In this document: positions 33,613 to 42,689 of the stretch, piece by piece
Position numbering within the stretch: position 1 is the stretch's first letter
Layout: each line of letters begins with the position of its first letter
Origin: Shewanella marinintestina
Lineage (GTDB): Bacteria > Pseudomonadota > Gammaproteobacteria > Enterobacterales > Shewanellaceae
NCBI RefSeq assembly: GCF_023283845.1
Contig: NZ_JAKILC010000011.1
Coordinates: 85,775-149,774 of the forward strand
DNA: 64,000 nucleotides
Direction: 5' to 3'
Notes under the pieces: model-generated
The model's database searches: none
The model's input: the letters and a program-made list of their open reading frames with translations, nothing else
Told to the model about the DNA's origin: nothing
Translations under genes and position numbers: made by a program

Positions 33613-34705
33613 GTGTTAAATAACAAACTATAGCCTTTAGTTAATGCATAGAGCCTATGCACAAAGCTAGGTATTAATAGTCAATATCTATGTAAGTTTG
33701 GTGTAGCGCTTAACCCTATCTCCTAAGCTAAGGCTTGAAATAAGCCTAATAGCTAACAGTGCTATAAATTGGTGCTGTTAACTAAGCTTATTCAGTAAAG
33801 TGTTTTCAGTTAGTCGCTGATAAATGCACTTTCAATAAAATGCTTGTGACAAAGTACTCTTAATAAAAGACTCGCAACAAAACGCTCTCATTAAGGTGCT
33901 CTCTTTTCTATTTTTAGACTTCCTATACTCAGTAATTGGCCATTATGAATCGCTGCTTGGGCGGCTGCTTAATGGCCTGAGCTTGTCGGTTATGATTAAC
34001 CACAGCCTATATTACTGAGGCTGAGTTCAATTTAAAGTGAGGATAACAGTCGCAGGGCACTTGGTATTAGAGATTGGCGAATATCAACAAGGGTTGAGCT
34101 AATGGCTTTATAAATGCCTCTTGGTAACCTTAACGCTTCATTTTACTATCCTATTTAATTATTCATTTTTCTGGCCTTTTAACAGTTTAGTTTTGCTGTT
34201 TCATATCCTCTGTTTAGTCATTTTATTTGGCTGCTTTAATTGTCCTTAAAAAACCTTTAAGACCCAATTAAGGTTTTAAGGCGGATGAGTGAGTCTTCCT
34301 GTTGCCGTGCATCTGCTTTTACCTACCTCTTTATAGATATTGTTTCGCAAGCCCTTATCCCTACTCGCTTTGCAAGAAATACAAAATTATCGCTGTGTGT
34401 TTTATCGGCTGTTTTTGCAATTTTTTTTGGCGTTAAAAAAGCTGAAAGCTGTATTTTTATATCTAAAAAGATCTATCCACTATCTTTTAAGTCTCTGTTT
34501 TAAAAGATTAATGTGTTTTTTATATCTAATCGGTTCTGATGGATTTTTAAGTGTGCAGTAGCGCAGATTTTTACTGTTTTTTATATGGAAAATAGGTGTC
34601 GCTCAGTTGTTTAGCTCAATCGGTGAACGGTTAGTTTTTAAAAATGTGTGCCGCTATAGGCCCACAAAAAACAGTGAAAAAATAAAATAATATAAGTAGG
34701 AGTGA
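33613..34705 (+). promoter_or_regulatory. 1.1-kb gene-free region upstream of sir cluster 2
   Basis: No supported gene; two ORFs of 72-73 codons (34285, 34340) lie in low-complexity T-rich DNA without ribosome binding sites. The region includes a hairpin GGCCATTA / TAATGGCC (about 33939-33978) and a loose run of ~28-bp degenerate repeats with ACTCT / GCTCTC (33820-33905). The block ATATGGAAAATAG (34583-34595) plus CAGTTGTT (34604-34611) is shared with the sirA copy 1 leader. It must contain the cluster 2 promoter. Confidence 0.5.
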
Positions 34706-36739
34706 ATGATGAGACGGTGGAAACACAAGGTAGCATTAAGCGTGCTGTTTTGTTTTGGTGCCATTGCCAATGCGAACGCTGCTGGAAAATATGACAGCAT
34801 CCCTCAGATGGGTAAAACCGCTAAAGGGGCTATTTCTGAATATAACGGTATGCAACAAGTTAACGGTGTGAAAACGCTGCAAGACTATATCGTTCAAGAA
34901 GAAGAGTTATTCGATTATTTATTTGAGAACCACCCAGTATTCAAATATCAGCAAGCCGGTAACTTGATTGGTGATTACCATATCAGTGACCGTGGTGAAG
35001 AGTATTTAGATACTGGCCACAGCCCTAACTATAGTGAGCGTGTTGGCGCACCTCGCGCGGTTCAGTACCGTTTAGGTGCTAAATCAATTCTAGATTATCC
35101 AAACAATTTCGTTGGTCCAGAGAAGTGTGCTGAATGTCACGCGACTCAATACGAGAAGTGGCAGCGTTCGCGTCACGCTCAAACAATTCGTTTCCCAGGT
35201 GAACACCCTGAAGTGGATAACGACATTGAAAAGACCATGTATAACACTAAAGACACGTCCATTTTGCCAGACGGTATTACACCAGACATGATCTATGCAA
35301 CTGTTGGTACACCTCGTACTAAATACGGTTTCATCGATGCATGGTTAGTACGTGGTACTTACCACATCAGAGACGGTTTATTACGCGACGGTACCGGTAA
35401 AATGGTAGCGGGTGCTAACCAGTTCTCTCGTGGTTGGGCTGAATGGTTAACACCAGAAATGTCTAAGAAAATTAACGATGTTATCCCAGAATTCCCAACA
35501 ACCTTAGCAGGTTTCGGTGGTTCAGGTTCGCACCAGCAAGGTATGAGTTCATACGGTGCTAAGTACGAAAAAGAGATGTTGTTCCAACCAGCAAGTTCTT
35601 ACTGTGAAGTTTGTCATACGTTCAAGTTTGACTTCCAAAACAAGCAAGAATTCTTCGATGCGTTAGGTGATCCTAAGAAACTTCAAGAGCACACGATTTC
35701 TCGTGGTATCGCTTGTGAAGAGTGTCATGGCGCGGGTGGTCACTTAGATGGCGGTACTGGCGGTATGCAGTCTAACTGTGAACGTTGTCACCAACGATTC
35801 CAGTACGACCCAACACTTGCTGACACGCCTCAAGCACAAGAAAAGCGTGAATACGCTTTTGGTGTGAAGATGAAGTCACTATGTCCATCATGTGGTACTG
35901 AAGGTTCACAGATGTATAACTCTGTGCACTACGAGAAGGGCATGCGTTGTACTACATGTCACGATCCACACGAAGTGACTGATGGTGATTGGAAGTCAGG
36001 CTTCACTACGCCAAAGCTGAAGAAAGACTGTAAAGACTGTCACGAAGCACAGACGTTGATTGCTGAAAATTCAGATACACACAACCAGCAAACTTGTCAA
36101 AGCTGTCACATGCCTAACATGGGTAGCTGTGAAAACTTCAAGGCACTGCAGTTCCCTGACCAAGCTGGTTTCGACGCAGTACGTAAGTCACATATGTGGA
36201 AGATCCAGGTTGATCCAACACTGAAGACACTAAACCCACCAGAAGGTGAACCACGTACTCAAGGTCCTAAGGCTGGTAAAGGTTGGACTGTTGCTAAGAA
36301 CGAAGAAGGTCGCTCATACCTAGACTTAATGTGGTCTTGTGCTCGTACCTCTATCTCTGACCACGACGTGGTAGAGAACAAAGGTTGTCACAGCCAGTTC
36401 CAGTCTGAACTTGAAAAAGGCCTACATTACGAAGACCAGTTAGAGATCTACGGTGAAGTAATGAAGATGCAAACTCCTGTTAAAGAAGTTTTCGCGAAAG
36501 TTGAACAAGCTCTTGTACGTATCGACCAGCTATTAGAAGTGACTAAGTTGTCTACTGAAGACAAGACTCAAGTTCTAATGCTAGCTGAGAAAGCTGCAGA
36601 GACTGTTGATCTAATCAAGAAAGACGGTTCTTGGGGTGTGCATGGCTTCCGTTATAGCCAGAAGCGTCTAGATGCTGCACTAACGTATGTTACGCAAGCG
36701 CAAAATATTCTAGATGGAACAGGTTACGCAGCTAAATAA
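34706..36739 (+). CDS. sirA: Octahaem sulfite reductase SirA (MccA family), copy 2
   Basis: Paralogue of the gene at 11753, same length (677 residues) and alignable throughout. Signal peptide ends near NANA-AG. Seven CxxCH motifs (CAECH, CEVCH, CEECH, CERCH, CTTCH, CKDCH, CQSCH) and the eighth CX15CH ([18 protein letters not shown]) are all present, as are the extra CPSCG cysteines and the lone Cys in MGSCENF. Therefore it should be catalytically competent. Divergence is concentrated at residues ~170-200 and in the linker before the CX15CH motif. AGGAG site just upstream; ATG at 34706 or 34709. It depends on the single CcmFHG-like operon near copy 1. Confidence 0.95.
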   Translation: MMRRWKHKVALSVLFCFGAIANANAAGKYDSIPQMGKTAKGAISEYNGMQQVNGVKTLQDYIVQEEELFDYLFENHPVFKYQQAGNLIGDYHISDRGEEYLDTGHSPNYSERVGAPRAVQYRLGAKSILDYPNNFVGPEKCAECHATQYEKWQRSRHAQTIRFPGEHPEVDNDIEKTMYNTKDTSILPDGITPDMIYATVGTPRTKYGFIDAWLVRGTYHIRDGLLRDGTGKMVAGANQFSRGWAEWLTPEMSKKINDVIPEFPTTLAGFGGSGSHQQGMSSYGAKYEKEMLFQPASSYCEVCHTFKFDFQNKQEFFDALGDPKKLQEHTISRGIACEECHGAGGHLDGGTGGMQSNCERCHQRFQYDPTLADTPQAQEKREYAFGVKMKSLCPSCGTEGSQMYNSVHYEKGMRCTTCHDPHEVTDGDWKSGFTTPKLKKDCKDCHEAQTLIAENSDTHNQQTCQSCHMPNMGSCENFKALQFPDQAGFDAVRKSHMWKIQVDPTLKTLNPPEGEPRTQGPKAGKGWTVAKNEEGRSYLDLMWSCARTSISDHDVVENKGCHSQFQSELEKGLHYEDQLEIYGEVMKMQTPVKEVFAKVEQALVRIDQLLEVTKLSTEDKTQVLMLAEKAAETVDLIKKDGSWGVHGFRYSQKRLDAALTYVTQAQNILDGTGYAAK

Positions 36740-36758
36740 GCCGCATAACTAGTTAACC

Positions 36759-36795
36759 GCCTCGGCATGCATTGCACTGCAATAATTGCCGAGGC
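36759..36795 (+). other. Stable intra-operon hairpin after sirA copy 2
   Basis: GCCTCGGCA / TGCCGAGGC encloses an inner ATTGCA / TGCAAT stem. It occupies the same place as the unrelated-sequence hairpin after sirA copy 1 (13807-13836), between sirA and the rhodanese-like gene. Confidence 0.75.
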
Positions 36796-36809
36796 AATAG
36801 AGAGAAAAG

Positions 36810-37241
36810 ATGATGAAAAAAGCACTGGGTCAAATTCTGTTAAGCCTGACGTTAATTACAAGTTCTGCCAGCTGTCTAGCAGGTGGTGGTTCTGAGATGG
36901 CACCTGCTCATCGTTATGAACATCAGCTTGCGACTATCAGCATGATGGAAGCTGAGTCTTTAGTCGGCAAGGAAGGGGTATATTTCTTTGATGTGAATAC
37001 GCTAGAGCTTTGGGCTGAAGGTTTCATTCCAGGTGCGATTTACTTCAACGTTAAAGAGTGGAAAAAGCTACTGCCAGCTAAGAAAGATGCAGTGATGGTG
37101 TTTTATTGCGCCAATCGCCTGTGTAACGCCAGCGAAATTGCTGCGCATGAGGCGATGAAGATGGGTTACACCAATGTTCTGCAGATGCCTGATGGCATTT
37201 ATGGGTGGCGCTTATCGAACCGAGTAACAGAAAAGCCATAA
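36810..37241 (+). CDS. Periplasmic rhodanese-like protein of sir cluster 2
   Basis: Paralogue of the gene at 13853, 143 residues. Signal peptide (ILLSLTLITSSASCLAGG), rhodanese fold with the same FFDVNTLELWAEGFIPGA block and active-site loop YCANRLCNASEIA. ATG-ATG start after AGAGAAAAG. The C-terminal SNRVTEKP is kept. The role is presumed the same as its copy 1 counterpart, sulfur handling near SirA. The best preserved part is the region around the catalytic loop, which argues for retained function. Confidence 0.82.
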   Translation: MMKKALGQILLSLTLITSSASCLAGGGSEMAPAHRYEHQLATISMMEAESLVGKEGVYFFDVNTLELWAEGFIPGAIYFNVKEWKKLLPAKKDAVMVFYCANRLCNASEIAAHEAMKMGYTNVLQMPDGIYGWRLSNRVTEKP

Positions 37242-37301
37242 CAGCCGGATGTTGGGTCATAAACGTAATACGTAGCAAATTGATTTAAAGAGATAATTAT
37301 T

Positions 37302-38087
37302 ATGAAAACATTTACAAAAACTACCCTAGCTGTTGTGACAGGTTTCACCCTGTTTATGTCTGCCAACTCAATGGCCGCAACCGAGCTGACTTCTGATGTA
37401 CAAAAAGAGTCTTACAGTATCGGTGCTTCTTTAGGTAAATATATCTCTGGCCAAATCTACAGCCAAACAGAGCTTGGTGCAGAAGTAGACGTAGACCTTG
37501 TTATTGAAGGTGTGGTGGATGCACTTAAAAACAATCCACAGTTTTCAGATGAAGAAATTCTCACTTTCCTAAACCAGCGCGCAGAGATCCTTAACACGGC
37601 TCGTGAAGCCGCTGAGGCTAAAATTGCCCTAGCTAACGTTACTGCCGGTAATGAATATTTAGCTGAAAACAAAAATAAAGATGGCGTAAAAGAGACAGAG
37701 TCTGGTCTGCAATACCAAGTGATTTCTGAAGGCGAAGGTCGTAAGCCTAACCCACAAGACGTAGTGACCGTGCATTACAAAGGTTTCTTGATCGACGGTA
37801 CTGAGTTTGATGACTCTCACAAGCGTAACGAGCCAAACCGCTTTGCATTAATGAGCGTCATTGAAGGCTGGCAAGAAGGCATTCCGTTGATGAACGAAGG
37901 CTCAACTTACAAGTTTGCTATTCCTGCTGCTCTTGCCTACGGCGACAAGCAAGTTGGCATTATCCCACCGCAATCAACATTAGTGTTTGAAGTTGAGCTA
38001 GTGAAAGTGGAAGCACCAGGTGATAACGCACATGGTATGGGCTTAAGCGGTATGGGTATGGGCGGCATGATGGGCGGCGGTCACTAA
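37302..38087 (+). CDS. Periplasmic FKBP-type peptidyl-prolyl isomerase with Met/Gly-rich tail, cluster 2
   Basis: 261-residue paralogue of the gene at 14319. Signal peptide (AVVTGFTLFMSANSMAAT), helical N-domain, FKBP domain (VHYKGFLIDGTEFDDS, VIEGWQEGIPLMNEG, PAALAYGDKQVG). The tail HGMGLSGMGMGGMMGG is identical to copy 1 for 16 residues and ends GGH, although the helical N-domain has drifted. The stronger conservation of the tail than of the dimerisation domain suggests a specific role, plausibly Cu(I) binding for SirA assembly. Confidence 0.88.
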   Translation: MKTFTKTTLAVVTGFTLFMSANSMAATELTSDVQKESYSIGASLGKYISGQIYSQTELGAEVDVDLVIEGVVDALKNNPQFSDEEILTFLNQRAEILNTAREAAEAKIALANVTAGNEYLAENKNKDGVKETESGLQYQVISEGEGRKPNPQDVVTVHYKGFLIDGTEFDDSHKRNEPNRFALMSVIEGWQEGIPLMNEGSTYKFAIPAALAYGDKQVGIIPPQSTLVFEVELVKVEAPGDNAHGMGLSGMGMGGMMGGGH

Positions 38088-38095
38088 TTGCTGCA

Positions 38096-38124
38096 CTTAA
38101 CACGATAGTGTTAAGCAAGTTTTT
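38096..38124 (+). terminator. Terminator-like hairpin inside sir cluster 2
   Basis: CTTAACAC-GATA-GTGTTAAG (8 bp) followed four bases later by TTTTT, between the FKBP and TPR genes. Cluster 1 has only 31 bp there and no equivalent. It may attenuate expression of the electron-transfer and copper genes of copy 2. Confidence 0.55.
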
Positions 38125-38175
38125 ACAGTTAGTTTTTAAGTCAGTTTTTAAGTTTGTCGTTTGTAGAGAGTCATT

Positions 38176-38889
38176 ATGAATAGTTTAGCTATCGGTATTA
38201 CTGTCACCCTATGTGCAGTTATCACCTTAATTTGGCGTCATCATCACTCTAGTCAAAAGTATGGTGTAACCCCGATAGCTAACCTTGGCGAAGATGGAAT
38301 AGATGAGCACTCCGTCAACGTTAAGGCACCAGTGGTGCTATCTGTAGTGCTCTTTACAACGACAATATTAATTTACTCACAATTAGGCCATTTCAATGGT
38401 TGGAACAAAGGAGTGGTAGACACCAATATTGATTATCTGATCACCGCAGAAATCAATAAAAACGCAAAGAAAGTAAATGAGCAACCTAGCAATGAAATTG
38501 CATTATTAAATTTGGCTCAATCCTACGTGGATGGCGGCCTATATAGCGAGTCAGTGCAAACCCTTAATGACTTACTTACTCTGTCAGGCGATAGCGCTAG
38601 CGTACTCGGTATGAAAGCCAATGCTATGTATTACCGCGACAAACGAGAGATGAGTTTAGACGTTAATTTAGTTATCGCCAGAGCATTAGCCTTGGATGAA
38701 TACGAACCACAGTCTCGGCTATTACTTGCCAACCATGCTTACCTTAATGGCGAGTTTGAATCAGCCATTAAGCAATGGTTGAAGCTACTCGAAAGCGACA
38801 ATCCAAGCGTAAATCGAGCCTCAATTAATAATGCAATTTTACGAGCCGAGCAAAAAATAGCTAATCGTTCAGTGGCTGCATCTGAGTAA
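38176..38889 (+). CDS. Membrane-anchored TPR protein (CcmI/NrfG-like), cluster 2
   Basis: 237-residue paralogue of the gene at 15154. Two membrane segments (about residues 1-18 and 55-72) precede a TPR region with the same landmarks: LAQSYVDGGLYSESVQTLNDLL, LGMKANAMYYRDKRE, LLLANHAYLNGEFESAIKQW. This and its copy 1 partner are among the more diverged proteins of the two clusters, in line with a scaffold role in delivering apocytochrome to the haem lyase. It begins after the attenuator-like hairpin at 38096. Confidence 0.78.
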   Translation: MNSLAIGITVTLCAVITLIWRHHHSSQKYGVTPIANLGEDGIDEHSVNVKAPVVLSVVLFTTTILIYSQLGHFNGWNKGVVDTNIDYLITAEINKNAKKVNEQPSNEIALLNLAQSYVDGGLYSESVQTLNDLLTLSGDSASVLGMKANAMYYRDKREMSLDVNLVIARALALDEYEPQSRLLLANHAYLNGEFESAIKQWLKLLESDNPSVNRASINNAILRAEQKIANRSVAASE

Positions 38890-38918
38890 AGTCACGTAAA
38901 ACCTAATAAGTATAAATA

Positions 38919-38938
38919 TATCAGTAAAATAGCTGATA
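38919..38938 (+). other. Hairpin just upstream of the sirC ribosome binding site, cluster 2
   Basis: TATCAG / CTGATA with an 8-nt loop, two bases before CTGGAGG. It is at the same position as, but with different sequence from, the hairpin at 15937-15951. Confidence 0.5.
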
Positions 38939-38951
38939 GCTGGAGGATGCT

Positions 38952-39662
38952 GTGAGTGAAAATATAGAGAGACGGAGGTTCCTTAAGTGCTTAGGAGCCA
39001 GCTCTTTGATAATAGCGCCCTTAGGGTGCAGTTCTGTCAAAGAGGGTGAGTCAGATGCAAGCAAGCCCCATTATGCGATGGTGTTTGATCAAAACAAATG
39101 TACTGGCTGCGGCGAGTGTAAAGAAGCCTGTAATTTAGCTAACCACTTGCCTGAAGGTAAGTCGAGACTGCTAATGGAACAGCATTCAGGTGGCGTAGAA
39201 GGGCAGCCTTGTCCACACTGCGGTAAAACCACAGAATGTGGCTGTGAACGTAAGTTTGTCCGTGTCTCATGTCAGCAATGTAAGAACGCACCTTGTGTCA
39301 CCGTTTGCCCAACAGGCGCGGCGCACAGAGATGAGAAGACTGGCATTGTGACTATGGACGCAGCTAAGTGTGCAGGTTGTAAATACTGTATTGCCGCTTG
39401 CCCATATGACGCACGTTATATTAATAAAGAAACCGATGTTGCCGACAATTGTGACTTCTGCCTAAACAGTAAACTTGCCATTGGTGAGCTACCTGCTTGC
39501 GTACAGAAGTGTCGTTATGACGCACTTGTATTTGGTGATATCAACGACCCGACATCCTATATCAGTAAGTTACTACGAGTAAAAGATTCTGTGCGCATTA
39601 AGCCGGGATTTGGTACGGAACCAAGCTTACGTTATATACCTATTGTTAAGCAGGGAGTATAG
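38952..39662 (+). CDS. sirC: NrfC-like Fe-S electron-transfer protein SirC, copy 2
   Basis: 236-residue paralogue of the gene at 15967. Tat motif ERRRFLK, followed by APLGCSS as in copy 1. The four [4Fe-4S] Cys quartets and the extra CPHCGKTTECGC insertion are all kept. GTG start with GGAGG. The first nine codons are almost identical to copy 1 at the nucleotide level, including rare AGA CGG AGG at 38970-38978. It ends 2 bp before sirD copy 2, coupling the two subunits. Confidence 0.92.
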   Translation: MSENIERRRFLKCLGASSLIIAPLGCSSVKEGESDASKPHYAMVFDQNKCTGCGECKEACNLANHLPEGKSRLLMEQHSGGVEGQPCPHCGKTTECGCERKFVRVSCQQCKNAPCVTVCPTGAAHRDEKTGIVTMDAAKCAGCKYCIAACPYDARYINKETDVADNCDFCLNSKLAIGELPACVQKCRYDALVFGDINDPTSYISKLLRVKDSVRIKPGFGTEPSLRYIPIVKQGV

Positions 39663-39664
39663 AT

Positions 39665-40612
39665 ATGGACGGTAATATTGAGTTTACCATGGGTCTATCA
39701 CAGGGCCTTGCTTGGCCTTGGCCTATTGCTGTTTACTTGTTTTTCGCGGGGATATCAGGTGGTGCGCTAGCCACTGCATTATTCTTACGATTCTACAAAA
39801 AACAGACGACTAACACGCCATTTTATAAAGCTGCGGCACTGATTTCATTTGTGACCATCAGCTTAGGTATGTTGTGCTTGGTATTGGACTTAACTAACCC
39901 ATTATTCTTCTGGCGAATTCTGGTTTACTACAACCTAAATTCAGTGATGTCTATCGGTGTTATTGCACTGTCAGTGTATATCCCATTAGTGGCACTAATT
40001 TGTTTATTCGCCTTTGAAGAAGAGATCCGTTCAGTACCTGCACTTAAAGTGCTAGTGCCAGTAGTTGAAAAGCTACAAGGGGTCCGTCGTCCATGTGAAG
40101 TCACAGTATTGGTACTGGCCCTTGCGGTGTGTGCTTATACCGGTTTCCTTATTTCGGCGCTTATTCGTTTTCCTATCATCAACACTTCTGTACTGCCGGC
40201 GCTATTTATTGCCTCTGGTATTTCAGCGGGTGCTGCTGCTGCCAAAATGGTTGCAGTATCGATGTTTAAAGAAGACTTACATAGCCAAGATATGAAGATC
40301 CTACACGGCGCTGAATGGCCAATCATGTTTGCTGAAATCCTTTTCATCTTCATGATTGTAACATCACTAATGACAGGTAACGCGGGTGCACAAAGTGCAT
40401 TTGAAGCTTTCCATACTGGAGAGTGGGCAGCGGTATTCTGGTTTGGTGTTGTTGGTCTAGGTTTCGGTGGCCCACTATTACTGAACTTTGCCACAGGTAA
40501 AACTTTTAGCCACAGCGCTAAAGCGTTTTATTTATCAGGTGTATGTGCCGTTGCCGGCATGATGTGTCTGCGTATGTTTATCTTATATGCAGGCCAAAAC
40601 TTCGCTATCTAG
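39665..40612 (+). CDS. sirD: NrfD-like membrane quinol dehydrogenase SirD, copy 2
   Basis: Paralogue of the gene at 16677, identical length (315 residues) with about eight membrane helices. The N-terminal GLSQGLAWPWPIAVYLFFAG and the helix around TGFLISALIRFPIINTSVLPALF are strongly kept. It oxidises menaquinol for transfer via SirC to SirA. Variation is mainly in the loop at about residues 118-140. The gap to the next gene contains the structured element at 40648. Confidence 0.92.
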   Translation: MDGNIEFTMGLSQGLAWPWPIAVYLFFAGISGGALATALFLRFYKKQTTNTPFYKAAALISFVTISLGMLCLVLDLTNPLFFWRILVYYNLNSVMSIGVIALSVYIPLVALICLFAFEEEIRSVPALKVLVPVVEKLQGVRRPCEVTVLVLALAVCAYTGFLISALIRFPIINTSVLPALFIASGISAGAAAAKMVAVSMFKEDLHSQDMKILHGAEWPIMFAEILFIFMIVTSLMTGNAGAQSAFEAFHTGEWAAVFWFGVVGLGFGGPLLLNFATGKTFSHSAKAFYLSGVCAVAGMMCLRMFILYAGQNFAI

Positions 40613-40647
40613 CCTTAGAGCAAGTTAGCAAAGTTGGTGAGTTGTTC

Positions 40648-40687
40648 ACTCCTAATGCGCCGTCCCTGCAAGGTGAGTATTAGGAGT
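40648..40687 (+). ncRNA. Candidate structured RNA element with conserved CCCTGCAAGG loop, cluster 2
   Basis: A perfect 9-bp stem (ACTCCTAAT / ATTAGGAGT) with a 22-nt loop containing CCCTGCAAGG at 40664-40673. Compared with cluster 1 (17887-17925), three pairs change on both sides (C-G to U-A twice, C-G to A-U once) and the mismatch in cluster 1 is a C-G pair here. Confidence 0.6.
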
Positions 40688-40708
40688 TGAACTCCGCGCT
40701 AAACAACT

Positions 40709-40755
40709 AAGCTCACGCCTTGTCATGCTGTATAACGACAAGGCAGTGAGTGCTC
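40709..40755 (+). other. Second hairpin before the nosL-like gene, cluster 2
   Basis: CTCACGCCTTGTC pairs with GACAAGGC-A-GTGAG, a long stem with one bulge and a ~14-nt loop, 30 bp upstream of the ATG. No U tract follows. It has no clear counterpart in cluster 1. Confidence 0.5.
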
Positions 40756-40783
40756 CTCTTCGATACTCCAAATTGGACCTACT

Positions 40784-41272
40784 ATGAAAAAACTGATGCT
40801 CATCTTGTTATTTATTCCGCTAATGTATGCTTGTAGTCAAGGTGATGCGGCGTTGCAGTCGACCGAAGCGCAACCAATCCACGACCATGATCGTTGCCAC
40901 CTTTGCGGTATGATGATCACTAAGTATCCGGGGCCTAAAGGTCAGCTAGGTTTGAAAGGTGAAACCATAGTGCCAAAGTTCTGCTCAACGCGAGATATGT
41001 TTAATTTTGCGCTGCAACCTGAGAATAAACGTCAGATCACGCATTTAAAGGTGCATGATATGTCGGTAACAGATTGGGATACTCCCAGTGATAATGCCTT
41101 TATCGATGCGACAACAGCTTGGTATGTTTATGGCACAAGTAAAAAAGCGGTAATGGGGCCTGCTGTGGCATCATTCTCTTCTAAGGAAGCTGCAACTCAA
41201 TTTGCCACAGAGTTTGGCGGTGCTGTATTAGCTTATGACCAAATTACCATTGAGCTACTCGACGGCGAGTAG
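40784..41272 (+). CDS. NosL-like copper-binding lipoprotein, cluster 2
   Basis: 162-residue paralogue of the gene at 17958, same length from the chosen starts. Lipoprotein signal MKKLMLILLFIPLMYAC with lipidation at C17. Copper-site signature DHDRCHLCGMMITKYPGPKGQ and C-terminal TAWYVYGTSKKAVMGPAVASF kept. It is presumed to accept and pass Cu(I) for the haem-copper site of SirA copy 2. No nosZ gene occurs in the window, so a nitrous oxide role is unlikely. Confidence 0.9.
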   Translation: MKKLMLILLFIPLMYACSQGDAALQSTEAQPIHDHDRCHLCGMMITKYPGPKGQLGLKGETIVPKFCSTRDMFNFALQPENKRQITHLKVHDMSVTDWDTPSDNAFIDATTAWYVYGTSKKAVMGPAVASFSSKEAATQFATEFGGAVLAYDQITIELLDGE

Positions 41273-41339
41273 TGCAAATTAGATGAGCTGGTGTGATTTT
41301 TTAAATCGGTACAACAATCTGCTGAGCGGGTATTAATCT

Positions 41340-42644
41340 ATGTACAGATCAGTCTGTAACACCTCACTGCAGCGAACTTGGCAATTAGCCTTATTTATCG
41401 CTCTTGGTGTTGGTACTAATAGCCATGCCGAGACCATCACTGTTGCCAGCACTTCAGAATTAACTCAAGTATTAGTCGAGGTTAAGTCCGGCGACCGCAT
41501 AATTCTTGCTCCTGGGCGTTACCAAGCGCCATTTGAAATTCGTCAGTCCATTACTCTCTCAAGCTTAGGTGACAGTATTATCGATGCCGCTGGTATTGGC
41601 AGTGCCATTACCGTGTTTGCGGCTAATGTTGAGATCTCAGGTTTGAGAATTACAAACTGGGGTAATGATCATTACGAGCGTGACGCTGCTATTTTGATTG
41701 AGCCCGGTGCTGATGGCGTTAAAATTCATAATAATAATTTGCAAGGAAATGGCTTTGGCGTGCGGGCTGATGAGCTTAATAATATTAAAATCAATAACAA
41801 CGTGATTGTCGGGAATAACACGCTATACACCTTAGACCGAGGTGATGGGATTCATCTGCAACATGTTATTGGCTCTGAGATCTGGGGCAATACTATCTCT
41901 GGTGTACGTGACGGGGTGTATTTAGAGTCCAGTAGCCAAAGTAAAGTTTACGACAACCAACTATTTGATCAGCAATATGGCATTCATTACATGTACACCC
42001 ATGATGATGAAGCTTTTAATAATCGCAGTTATCAAGTTGATGGTGGTTATGCACTGATGGATTCGAAACGAATTCATTTGTATAGCAACAAAGTATGGGA
42101 TGCGATTGATTTTGGCATCTTACTCAATATGACTAAAGACTCGTTGGTGGAATTAAACCAAGTTGAGCAAATCGTTAACCGCAACGAAAACCAAATCCAA
42201 GGGCAAGAGGGCAAAGGCATCTTTGTCTATGGTGCCCGTGACAATACCATTATTAATAATCACTTTGCTGACAATGACATCGGTTTTTATATGGCGATGG
42301 GGGGCGAGGGTAACTTGGTCTATGGCAATCAGTTTATTGATAACTTTAGTCAGGTGAAATATGTCGGTGATTCGCTGCTGGAGTGGAGTCATGAAGGCCG
42401 CGGTAACTATTGGAGCGGTTATTTAGGTTGGGATCACAAATCGCAAGGGGTAGGCAATACCGCTTATCAGCCCAATGATAATATCGATAAGTTATTCTGG
42501 CTTTATCCTGAAGCTAACTTCTTGATGGATAGCCCGATAGTTGTGGTGCTGCGCTGGGTACAAAATCAGTTTGAAGTCACCAAGCCTAGCGGCATTGTCG
42601 ACAGTTACCCGTTACTGCAACAAAACCCCGCTTTTAGTTTGTAA
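41340..42644 (+). CDS. NosD-like periplasmic beta-helix (CASH domain) protein, cluster 2
   Basis: 434-residue paralogue of the gene at 18513. Signal peptide ends near NSHA-ET. Right-handed beta-helix with repeats such as NNNLQGNGFGVRAD, NNVIVGN, GVYLESSSQSKVYDN, QQYGIHYMYTHDDEAFNN, GKGIFVYGARDNTIINN and IGFYMAMGGEGNLVYGN. The block VKYVGDSLLEWSHEGRGNYWSGY near residue 340 is the best conserved with copy 1. The start has GAGCGGG upstream and no sequestering hairpin, unlike copy 1. Confidence 0.9.
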   Translation: MYRSVCNTSLQRTWQLALFIALGVGTNSHAETITVASTSELTQVLVEVKSGDRIILAPGRYQAPFEIRQSITLSSLGDSIIDAAGIGSAITVFAANVEISGLRITNWGNDHYERDAAILIEPGADGVKIHNNNLQGNGFGVRADELNNIKINNNVIVGNNTLYTLDRGDGIHLQHVIGSEIWGNTISGVRDGVYLESSSQSKVYDNQLFDQQYGIHYMYTHDDEAFNNRSYQVDGGYALMDSKRIHLYSNKVWDAIDFGILLNMTKDSLVELNQVEQIVNRNENQIQGQEGKGIFVYGARDNTIINNHFADNDIGFYMAMGGEGNLVYGNQFIDNFSQVKYVGDSLLEWSHEGRGNYWSGYLGWDHKSQGVGNTAYQPNDNIDKLFWLYPEANFLMDSPIVVVLRWVQNQFEVTKPSGIVDSYPLLQQNPAFSL

Positions 42645-42689
42645 TACCATAGCTTACCTAAAGAACGTAGCAGCATGTTTGGAGAGTCA

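Noticed and set aside
34285..34561. Two overlapping 72-73 codon ORFs before sirA copy 2
   Set aside because: Different frames of the same T-rich DNA; no ribosome site.
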